Source: Burkholderiales bacterium (lineage in GTDB: Bacteria; Pseudomonadota; Gammaproteobacteria; Burkholderiales; Burkholderiaceae_D). Taken from it: 6,112 bases of DNA. Shown here piece by piece: positions 1 to 5,607 of the stretch. The stretch is from positions 1 to 6,112 of the forward strand of contig JAGWUK010000206.1 in NCBI GenBank assembly GCA_028868455.1, in the 5' to 3' direction. A program made the translations under genes and the position numbers. The notes under the pieces were generated by a model. The model did not search any database. It saw only the letters and a list, made by a program, of their open reading frames with translations, and was not told where the DNA came from. The first letter of the stretch is position 1, and each line of letters opens with the position of its first letter.

Positions 1-1264
1 CCAGCGTAATGATCGCCCAGTCCTTGCCGTTGGCGGCATTACTCGCGAGTTTAAAGGCGAGCAGTCCACCGACGATTGCCATAACTGAGACCGCGACCAG
101 CCACGGCGCATACGCGTGATACAGCGGAATCTCATAGGCAAGCGTGCCGGAGTGATAGGCCTTGCTGACAAAGGCTAAACCTACTACTCCCAGCAATGCC
201 AGCAAAACGCCGGAAATCTTGAGCGCACGGCTACTGCAATCTTCCAGTGCGCAAGCAATCAGCAATGCCAGCGCCGGAAAAATCGGCAGAATATATCCCG
301 GCAGTTTGGAGTGGGAAATGCTGAAAAAGAAAAAGAAAAATACCGCCCAGATCAGCAGCAGCAAACGTGGTTGAAACGCGCCGGCTTGTTTTTTGACGCC
401 GCTCATCAGTCCTGAAAGCAGCATGCCCAGCCAGGGAATAATGCCAACCAGCAGCAAGGGGAAGAAGTAATACCAGGCACCGCCGCGCTTATGCACGTTG
501 CTGGTAAAACGTTCAAAATGTTCGTGAATAAAAAAGAAATGTGGATGTTCAGGATTGCGCATCGCAATCAAAATAAACCACGGCGCGGTAATCGCAAAAA
601 ACAGCAGCAAACCCTTGCCAAAATGCAGACGCGTCCACAACGCCCAGTCGCGTGTGGCCAAGGTGTACAGCACCAGCACACCGCCCGGCAAAACAAAACC
701 GATCAGCCCCTTGGACATGGTTGCCAGCGCCATCCCTGCCCAGCACAACAGCATGGCGTTACGCTGTTCTTTTGCGCTGGCGCCATCACGTTGCGCCAGA
801 AGCAGGCCGCACATGCTCAGGCACAGCATGCCCGACAAGCCCATATCCAGCGAATTGATATGACCCATCGCCGCCCAGTAGAAGCTCGATCCGAGCACCA
901 GCGCGGCGCTGATGCCTATCCGGCGGCTGAATACTTTTACGCCGGTATAAGCGACCGCAGCGATGCCCAGCAAGCCGCACAAGCCTGTCCAGAGGCGTGC
1001 CTGCCAGTCGCCAAGGCCAAACGCTGCAAAGGTCAGCGCATTCATCCAATTTTGCAAAGGCGGTTTTTCGAAATATTTGATACCGTTCAGGCGCAGCGTA
1101 ATCCAGTCGCCGGTTGCCAGCATCTCGCGCGCCATTTCCGCATAACGCCCTTCATCTGTGGGCACCAGCGTGCGCGCACCCAGCATGTAAAACCAGACCA
1201 ACAGAAAAGCGATAATCAGAGACCAGAGCAGGCGAGGTGAGTTGTACGGGGAATTTGATTTCAT
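1..1264 (-). CDS. GT-C family membrane glycosyltransferase, ArnT/PMT-like (3' end outside window)
   Basis: Reading the minus strand from the ATG at 1264-1262 gives 421 codons without a stop to the left edge, so the C-terminus is missing. The product is a polytopic inner-membrane protein. A first hydrophobic helix lies at about residues 12-30. It is followed by the acidic loop motif PTDEGRYAEMAR (residues 35-46), whose Asp37-Glu38 matches the catalytic acidic loop of GT-C/GT83 enzymes. Next come YFEKPPLQ (64-71), many further hydrophobic segments, and SHSKLPGYILPIFPAL (317-332), which resembles the conserved ArnT segment. ArnT-type enzymes move a sugar from an undecaprenyl-phosphate carrier to lipid A or another envelope acceptor. 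The acceptor and sugar here cannot be read from the sequence, so arnT is not assigned. The start ATG overlaps the stop of the upstream Mth938-like gene (ATGA), with GGAAA four bases before it, which indicates translational coupling. A Phe6 run at residues 309-314 is encoded by a hexanucleotide repeat. Confidence 0.9.
   Translation of the reverse strand, partial: MKSNSPYNSPRLLWSLIIAFLLVWFYMLGARTLVPTDEGRYAEMAREMLATGDWITLRLNGIKYFEKPPLQNWMNALTFAAFGLGDWQARLWTGLCGLLGIAAVAYTGVKVFSRRIGISAALVLGSSFYWAAMGHINSLDMGLSGMLCLSMCGLLLAQRDGASAKEQRNAMLLCWAGMALATMSKGLIGFVLPGGVLVLYTLATRDWALWTRLHFGKGLLLFFAITAPWFILIAMRNPEHPHFFFIHEHFERFTSNVHKRGGAWYYFFPLLLVGIIPWLGMLLSGLMSGVKKQAGAFQPRLLLLIWAVFFFFFFSISHSKLPGYILPIFPALALLIACALEDCSSRALKISGVLLALLGVVGLAFVSKAYHSGTLAYEIPLYHAYAPWLVAVSVMAIVGGLLAFKLASNAANGKDWAIITL
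323..340. repeat. hexanucleotide tandem repeat (GAAAAA)3
   Basis: Three perfect GAAAAA units on the plus strand encode, on the minus strand, six consecutive Phe codons (TTT TTC) within a membrane segment of the glycosyltransferase. Gain or loss of whole units would keep the frame. Confidence 0.7.
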
Positions 1265-1638
1265 GCGGTTTCCATAATCAGCGCTAACGCAACTTTGCGT
1301 CCTTCTGCCATCAGGATATTGTAAGTCCGGCAGGCGGCCTGATTGTCCATACACTCAACGCCGATGCGTTTTTCCGTCAGTTGTTGTATCAGACGTGGAT
1401 GGATGAAACGTTGTTGATGACCTGTGCCGAGAATGACGACATCAGGTTGACAGGCGGCGACTTGTTCAAAATGGCTCGCCGTCAGTTGATCAAAGTGACT
1501 GACCGGCCATGCCGCCGGTTTCACTTCAGGAAGGACGATCAGACTATGGCGAAACTGAATCGCATTAAATTCGACACTGTCTTTATCGTATGCGGTGACG
1601 GTCTGGTACTGCTGTGTGGGTGTGGCGTGCAGTTTCAT
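1261..1638 (-). CDS. Mth938-like domain protein (DUF498/NDUFAF3 family)
   Basis: The product has 125 residues from the chosen ATG at 1638-1636. The reading frame is open to an earlier ATG at 1692, which would add 18 residues. I prefer 1638 because family members I recall begin MKLH followed by a hydrophilic stretch and YQxVTAYD, as here (residues 1-18). The N-terminal half has SLIVLPE (32-38). The C-terminal half has the hallmark VVILGTG (67-73) and GVECMDNQAACRTYNILM (93-110), typical of the bacterial Mth938-like family related to mitochondrial complex I assembly factor NDUFAF3. It is a small soluble protein with no known enzymatic residues, and its bacterial function is unsettled. Its TGA stop (1263-1261) overlaps the ATG of the downstream glycosyltransferase by the ATGA arrangement. 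Neither candidate start has a strong Shine-Dalgarno sequence. Family assignment is secure; start choice is moderately so. Confidence 0.88.
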   Translation of the reverse strand: MKLHATPTQQYQTVTAYDKDSVEFNAIQFRHSLIVLPEVKPAAWPVSHFDQLTASHFEQVAACQPDVVILGTGHQQRFIHPRLIQQLTEKRIGVECMDNQAACRTYNILMAEGRKVALALIMETA

Positions 1639-1715
1639 GAGCGATGAGAGAATGTGGCTTGCCAGTCGGCGACAGTCGCGCAATGGCAGCATATGGGCTG
1701 AAAATGAATTGCGGC

Positions 1716-1744
1716 ATTGTAGCTTTTTTTGGAATTCATTTCAT
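1716..1744 (-). promoter_or_regulatory. candidate sigma-70 promoter for the Mth938-like/glycosyltransferase pair
   Basis: On the minus strand a TACAAT -10 box (1721-1716, 5 of 6 to consensus) lies 17 bases from ATGAAA (1744-1739, 4 of 6 to TTGACA). The spacer contains an A7 tract. Transcription would begin near 1709, about 70 bases before the preferred start of the Mth938-like gene. The -35 element overlaps the last codons of the 58-residue ORF. This is pattern matching only. Confidence 0.35.
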
Positions 1745-1912
1745 ATTTATGACTTGTACCAAGTCGCCCTCGCGGGTGTATTGCACGTCGGTCAGCGACT
1801 TTGTGCCGTGTTCGCCATCGTGCCTGGCGGAGAATTTTTGGGTAAGCTCTGACGTGTCGGCGTCAATGTCGGCGCCAGCCAGAACCATTTGATTGGTCGC
1901 GACCGGCGCCAT
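1736..1912 (-). CDS. small hypothetical protein, 58 residues, unrecognised
   Basis: An ATG at 1912-1910 opens 58 codons ending in TGA (1738-1736). The product starts MAPVATNQMVLAGADIDAD and is hydrophilic with many acidic residues; residues 31-58 hold a charged stretch including HDGEHG and a closing DLVQVINMK. I see no signal peptide, membrane segment or metal-binding motif, and I do not recognise the family. Codon choice is mixed but compatible with a real gene, with many C/G-ending codons. No Shine-Dalgarno sequence precedes the ATG. The ORF lies in exactly the same frame as the shortened chemoreceptor gene upstream, separated from its TAA (1942-1940) by only nine sense codons. It could therefore be an independent small gene, a reinitiation product, or a remnant of a larger frame. 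Confidence 0.45.
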   Translation of the reverse strand: MAPVATNQMVLAGADIDADTSELTQKFSARHDGEHGTKSLTDVQYTREGDLVQVINMK

Positions 1913-1939
1913 CGCGCCAAGATTTTTATTGGTACGGTT

Positions 1940-2506
1940 TTAAAATTCTTCCCATTCATCGTTGGCCGAATTTTCCGGCTTTGCTTTTGATGCTGATCTG
2001 CCGGTGTTCGAAGCGGCCGGTGTCGCTGCGGGTTTGCGCGCAGCTGGCTTGATTGCTACCTTGTTTGCGGCAGGGCGTTTGGGCGATGCCGCGACCTTGT
2101 TGCTGGCAGAGTCACTGAGTTTTGGCGCTTTGTGTGCTGCTTGTGTGGTGTTTTGCGGCCGGTTGTCGTTGCCGACTTTAATCGGATGCATGATCATTCT
2201 GGGTTGCATATCGTTAATCCAGAAGTACTCGCCATCACCATAGCGCAGGGCTTTGACGGCATTGATGGCGGCTTTTTTGGCGTCTTCTTCCGGCATGTTG
2301 TTGCTGGCGATCAGTCCGTGGTAGTGCGCCACCAGACTATAGACCGTCTCGATGTTCTGCCGCACATTGTTTTGTCGCTCTTCGAGTATCAGCGAGCGCT
2401 CGGATTGGACAAACAGGATGGTTAATACAATCATGCCAAGCAGGGCGCTGGCAATCAGAATGCCAAGTCTCTTGGCAATCGTGAGGTCGTGGATGCGACG
2501 TAACAT
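1940..2506 (-). CDS. internally deleted methyl-accepting chemotaxis protein remnant (TM + partial Cache + C-terminal CheR-tether tail)
   Basis: The 188-residue product starts at the ATG 2506-2504, chosen because GGGAGG (2517-2512) sits five bases upstream; a TTG at 2524 in frame is less likely. Residues 1-13 are basic, 14-34 form a membrane helix, and 35-110 match the first part of a single-Cache sensor domain, with GDGEYFWINDMQPRMIMHPIK (90-110, in part) as its clearest motif. Right after MHPIK the sequence switches to an Ala/Pro/Lys-rich low-complexity linker (about 111-182) and ends DEWEEF. Such a linker plus an xWxxF end is the usual C-terminus of chemoreceptors that tether CheR. A complete receptor of this kind is normally over 500 residues. 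The rest of Cache, the second membrane helix, HAMP and the methyl-accepting coiled coil are absent, with the frame preserved. With one membrane helix and a basic N-terminus, the tail is predicted to be periplasmic, so it could not tether CheR. It is probably a decayed gene despite its intact frame. Confidence 0.8.
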   Translation of the reverse strand: MLRRIHDLTIAKRLGILIASALLGMIVLTILFVQSERSLILEERQNNVRQNIETVYSLVAHYHGLIASNNMPEEDAKKAAINAVKALRYGDGEYFWINDMQPRMIMHPIKVGNDNRPQNTTQAAHKAPKLSDSASNKVAASPKRPAANKVAIKPAARKPAATPAASNTGRSASKAKPENSANDEWEEF

Positions 2507-2511
2507 ATGAG

Positions 2512-2517
2512 CCTCCC
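2512..2517 (-). promoter_or_regulatory. ribosome binding site of the chemoreceptor remnant
   Basis: Minus-strand GGGAGG lies five bases before the ATG at 2506. It decides the start in favour of 2506 over the upstream TTG at 2524. Its preservation shows that the translation start is still intact although the gene body has lost most domains. Confidence 0.7.
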
Positions 2518-2707
2518 GCTCCAAATTGATGCCGTTTACTGTCTCTTGCTATGCCTGACCTTGAGTACAGTATAGGTAGATTGGGCATGTGGATGGTAGG
2601 AAACTTTCTATTCCAAATGTTAATTCTGTTTTGCTTTGCAGCAAATTTTGCCTCGTGAAGGACGCGGGTAAAACTATGCGCTTCCGTGGTGCAGACGCAA
2701 TAAATGC

Positions 2708-2727
2708 CTCATTAAGGACGAAATGAG
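2708..2727. repeat. small inverted repeat upstream of the alaA promoter
   Basis: CTCATT and AATGAG are perfect six-base inverted arms around an eight-base spacer. They lie about 30 bases upstream of the candidate -35 box of alaA. They may be an operator half-site pair or a chance match; nothing identifies a regulator. Confidence 0.3.
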
Positions 2728-2758
2728 CGAAGCTTATTAGACAATTTCGCAAAACGGA

Positions 2759-2787
2759 TTGATAAAACCCGATTCCTTGGGCAAAAT
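2759..2787 (+). promoter_or_regulatory. candidate sigma-70 promoter of alaA-hom
   Basis: TTGATA (2759-2764, 5 of 6 to TTGACA), a 17-base spacer, then CAAAAT (2782-2787, 4 of 6 to TATAAT). Transcription would start near 2794, giving a leader of roughly 65-70 bases before the GTG at 2861. GGGC/GCCC arms with a five-base loop overlap the -10 box. Confidence 0.4.
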
Positions 2788-2860
2788 GCCCCATTCGGCA
2801 GTGCAGCATTGAGCTTGGTTGCTTGCATCTGCGTTTCATTTGAAAATAGGATGTGCCGTA

Positions 2861-4090
2861 GTGCGACTCATACAAAAATCTCAAAAACTCGCTGACGTTT
2901 GCTACGATATTCGTGGCCCGGTGATGGAAAAAGCCAAGCAGATGGAGGATGAAGGTCACAAGATCATCAAACTCAATATCGGCAATCTGGCGGTGTTTAA
3001 TTTCGATCCGCCCGATGAAATCGTGCAGGACATGATCCATAACATGCAAAATGCAGCCGGCTACACCGACTCCAAAGGCATGTTCGCGCCGCGCAAGGCC
3101 ATCATGCACTACACGCAGCAAAAACATATTCGCGGCGTGACGATTGAGGATATCTACATCGGCAATGGCGCGTCGGAACTGATCGTCATGGGCATGAATG
3201 CCTTGTTGAACAGTGGGGACGAGGTGCTGGTGCCAGCGCCGGATTATCCATTGTGGACGGCAGCGGTGAGTTTGTCCGGTGGCAAGCCAGTGCACTATAT
3301 CTGCGACGAAAGTGCCGACTGGATGCCGGATATCGACGACATCAAAAAGAAGATTACGCCGAACACCAAGGCGATTGTCGTCATCAATCCCAATAATCCA
3401 ACCGGCGCGCTGTATCCGGTGGAAATACTGGAGCAAATCGTCGAAGTGGCACGTCAGCATCAGTTGATCGTGTTTGCGGACGAAATCTACGACAAGACCT
3501 TATACGACGAAGCGACCCATACCTCGATCGCATCGTTGGCTGATGATGTTCTTTTCCTGACCTTAAACGGACTGTCGAAAAATTATCGCTCCTGCGGTTA
3601 CCGTTCTGGCTGGATGGTGGTGTCTGGTGAAAAACGCCATGCCAGGGACTATATCGAAGGCCTGAATATGCTGGCGTCGATGCGTTTATGTTCTAATGCA
3701 CCCGGACAGTTTGCGATTCAGACCGCGCTGGGAGGCTATCAGAGCATTAATGATCTGGTTGGACCAGGTGGACGTTTGCTCAAACAGCGCGATCTGGCGC
3801 ACAAGCTGTTAACCGAGATTCCGGGCGTGACTTGCGTCAAGCCCAAAGCAGCACTGTATATGTTTCCGAAACTGGATCCTTTGATGTACCCGATCAAAGA
3901 TGACCAGGATTTCATACACGAATTGCTGACCGAGCAACGCGTGTTGTTAGTGCAGGGAACGGGGTTTAACTGGATCAATCCCGACCATTTCCGCGTGGTG
4001 TTCCTGCCAAATACGGATGACCTGACCGAGGCGTTCGGACGCATTGCGCAATTTCTTGAAGCGTATCGAAAACGTCACGGCACCAATTAA
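2861..4090 (+). CDS. alaA: AlaA-type PLP-dependent aminotransferase (glutamate-pyruvate aminotransferase)
   Basis: A 409-residue fold-type I aminotransferase, close to the 405 residues of E. coli AlaA, which makes alanine from pyruvate and glutamate. Conserved landmarks: CYDIRGPV (14-21), IYIGNGASELIV (98-109), DYPLWTAAVSLSGG (128-141), NPNNPTG (176-182) with the cofactor-contacting Asn179, FADEIYDK (205-212) with Asp207 and Tyr210 for the pyridine ring, LSKNYR (238-243) with Lys240 forming the Schiff base, and Arg378 in DHFRVVFLP for the substrate carboxylate. The start is GTG at 2861: family members begin M-x-x-I-QKS-x-KL-x-x-VCYDIRGP, and AGGA at 2848-2851 sits nine bases upstream. The frame is open further upstream to a TTG at 2819, giving 14 residues that do not look conserved. 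It is followed after 23 bases by hom, which suggests one transcript. Substrate specificity is inferred from similarity to AlaA; related aminotransferases accept other amino acids. Confidence 0.9.
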   Translation: MRLIQKSQKLADVCYDIRGPVMEKAKQMEDEGHKIIKLNIGNLAVFNFDPPDEIVQDMIHNMQNAAGYTDSKGMFAPRKAIMHYTQQKHIRGVTIEDIYIGNGASELIVMGMNALLNSGDEVLVPAPDYPLWTAAVSLSGGKPVHYICDESADWMPDIDDIKKKITPNTKAIVVINPNNPTGALYPVEILEQIVEVARQHQLIVFADEIYDKTLYDEATHTSIASLADDVLFLTLNGLSKNYRSCGYRSGWMVVSGEKRHARDYIEGLNMLASMRLCSNAPGQFAIQTALGGYQSINDLVGPGGRLLKQRDLAHKLLTEIPGVTCVKPKAALYMFPKLDPLMYPIKDDQDFIHELLTEQRVLLVQGTGFNWINPDHFRVVFLPNTDDLTEAFGRIAQFLEAYRKRHGTN

Positions 4091-4113
4091 ATTCACTTTT
4101 CAGTTTAAATTAT

Positions 4114-5424
4114 ATGAAACCCATCAAAGTAGGCCTGTTAGGCATAGGCACCGTCGGCTCCGGCACTTTCAACGTTCTGAAACGCAACCAGGAAGAAATT
4201 ACGCGTCGCGCAGGTCGCTCGATTGAGATTGCCATGGTGGCAGACCTGAACGTTGAGCGGGCACGTGAATTGACGCATGGTGAATGTGAAGTCGTCAACG
4301 ATGCCAATCTGGTCGTCAGCAATCCCGATATTGATATCGTGATTGAGCTGATCGGCGGTTATGGCATCGCCAAAGATCTGGTGATGAAAGCCATTGCCAA
4401 TGGCAAGCATGTTGTGACAGCCAACAAAGCTTTGCTGGCCACACACGGCAATGAAATTTTCAAGGCCGCGCAAGACAAAGGCGTGATGGTGGCATTTGAA
4501 GCCGCAGTTGCCGGTGGGATTCCTATCATCAAAGCCTTGCGTGAAGGCCTGACAGCCAATCGCATCGAATGGATCGCCGGGATCATCAACGGCACGACCA
4601 ATTTCATTTTGTCTGAAATGCGTGATAAGGGGCTGGACTTTGCAACCGTTCTGAAACAAGCGCAAGCACTGGGATATGCCGAGGCCGATCCGACCTTTGA
4701 TATCGAAGGCGTGGACGCTGCGCACAAGGCAACGATCATGGCGTCCATCGCATTTGGTATTCCTATGCAGTTCGACAAGGCGCATGTGGAAGGCATTACC
4801 AAACTGGAAGCCAGCGATATCCGTTATGCCGAAGAGCTCGGCTATCGCATCAAGTTACTCGGCATCACCAAGCGGACTCAGGACGGCATTGAATTGCGCG
4901 TGCACCCGACGCTGATTCCTGAAAAACGTTTGATAGCCAATGTCGAAGGCGCCATGAATGCCGTGCTTGTGCATGGCGATGCAGTGGGGGCGACCTTGTA
5001 TTACGGCAAAGGCGCAGGTTCCGAGCCGACCGCGTCGGCAGTTATTGCCGATCTGGTGGATATCACGCGTCTGGCCACGGCCGACCCTGAGCACCGAGTT
5101 CCGCATCTGGCATTTCAGCCGAATGCGATCAGCGATCTGACGATTCTGCCGATGTCGGAAATCGTCACCAGCTACTATCTGCGCATGCATGTTGCCGATA
5201 AGCCTGGCGTCCTGGCTGATGTGACGCGGATTCTGGCGGATTCGTCGATTTCTATCGACGCAATGTTGCAGAAAGAACCGGCTGAAGGCGAAACCCGCAC
5301 CGACATCATCATCCTGACACATCAGACGAAGGAGAAAAACATCGTCGCCGCCATCGAAAGAGTCGAGGCACTGGATTCTGTCTTCGGCAGCGTCACCAAA
5401 TTGCGCCTTGAAGAGTTGAGCTGA
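4114..5424 (+). CDS. hom: homoserine dehydrogenase, ACT-domain type
   Basis: The product has 436 residues, the usual length of the monofunctional bacterial enzyme. It reduces L-aspartate 4-semialdehyde to L-homoserine with NAD(P)H, the branch step to threonine and methionine. Seen in order: the nucleotide-binding loop GLLGIGTVGSGT (7-18), VTANKALLA (101-109) with catalytic Lys105, AVAGGIPII (131-139), INGTTNFIL (158-166), and GYAEADPTFDIEGVDAAHK (187-205), whose Glu190, Asp201 and Lys205 match the substrate-site residues of the yeast enzyme with constant spacing. A C-terminal ACT domain (about 352-427, with ADKPGVLADVTRIL) is typical of threonine feedback control. No aspartokinase domain is fused. 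The ATG at 4114 follows the alaA stop by 23 bases of AT-rich sequence without a recognisable Shine-Dalgarno. The gene ends 80 bases before an intrinsic terminator, and no thrC follows. Confidence 0.97.
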   Translation: MKPIKVGLLGIGTVGSGTFNVLKRNQEEITRRAGRSIEIAMVADLNVERARELTHGECEVVNDANLVVSNPDIDIVIELIGGYGIAKDLVMKAIANGKHVVTANKALLATHGNEIFKAAQDKGVMVAFEAAVAGGIPIIKALREGLTANRIEWIAGIINGTTNFILSEMRDKGLDFATVLKQAQALGYAEADPTFDIEGVDAAHKATIMASIAFGIPMQFDKAHVEGITKLEASDIRYAEELGYRIKLLGITKRTQDGIELRVHPTLIPEKRLIANVEGAMNAVLVHGDAVGATLYYGKGAGSEPTASAVIADLVDITRLATADPEHRVPHLAFQPNAISDLTILPMSEIVTSYYLRMHVADKPGVLADVTRILADSSISIDAMLQKEPAEGETRTDIIILTHQTKEKNIVAAIERVEALDSVFGSVTKLRLEELS

Positions 5425-5504
5425 TTCGGCCTGGCAAGTAAGGCGGGCTGCATAGTCGCTTTATGTGACTTGTTGCAGTGCACGCTGGTTGATACGCAAA
5501 AATT

Positions 5505-5540
5505 AAACCGTGACGCTTTGATGCGATCACGGTTTTTTTT
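5505..5540 (+). terminator. rho-independent terminator of alaA-hom
   Basis: The arms AAACCGTGACGC (5505-5516) and GCGATCACGGTTT (5523-5535) pair with a single bulged A (5526) around a six-base loop. The T8 run at 5533-5540 follows the C/G-rich part of the stem directly. On the opposite strand the hairpin is followed by a T-rich tract (complement of 5495-5507), so it may also stop transcription of the convergent NRDE-family gene. The remaining bases between hom and 5607 hold nothing else I can support. Confidence 0.88.
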
Positions 5541-5607
5541 CTGGGGTGTGTTCTGGCAGCTTTAAGTTTGCTCCTGAATTTGTTAGTCGCTCACTTGTCG
5601 CTTTGAT

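Larger units (their letters stand above)
2507..2860. other. divergent intergenic region between chemoreceptor remnant and alaA
   Basis: These 354 bases hold no convincing gene; an open minus-strand frame that runs through here continues as the antisense shadow of alaA. Contents seen: a TTTGCT/AGCAAA inverted repeat with a four-base loop (2630-2645) that overlaps a second short palindrome (GCAAATTTTGC, 2641-2651); a CTCATT/AATGAG inverted repeat with an eight-base spacer (2708-2727); a CGAAAT/ATTTCG pair (2719-2724 and 2744-2749); and a candidate alaA promoter (2759-2787). No short leader peptide rich in Thr or Ile was found, so there is no sign of threonine-type attenuation. Confidence 0.6.

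Noticed and set aside
491..1240. Plus-strand open frame of 249 codons
   Set aside because: It is antisense to the glycosyltransferase, rich in Gln, Arg, His and Ala as expected from a shadow of a membrane protein gene, and has no recognisable domain.
2585..2625. FliA (sigma-28) promoter for the chemoreceptor remnant, GAAAGTTT followed by GCCCAATC on the minus strand
   Set aside because: The spacer is about three bases too long and the -10 part matches poorly.
2819..2860. Upstream TTG extension of alaA by 14 codons
   Set aside because: The extra residues do not resemble the family N-terminus, and GTG 2861 has a plausible AGGA upstream and gives the usual length.
2851..2895. Short ORF starting at ATG 2851 overlapping the alaA start
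   Set aside because: Only 14 codons in another frame, no Thr/Ile or other regulatory codon run, so no support as a leader peptide.
2549..3460. Long minus-strand open frame of 303 codons
   Set aside because: It is antisense to alaA over most of its length; alaA has full family motifs, and the antisense product has none.
4138..4785. Minus-strand open frame of 215 codons
   Set aside because: It is antisense to hom, which is a certain homoserine dehydrogenase.
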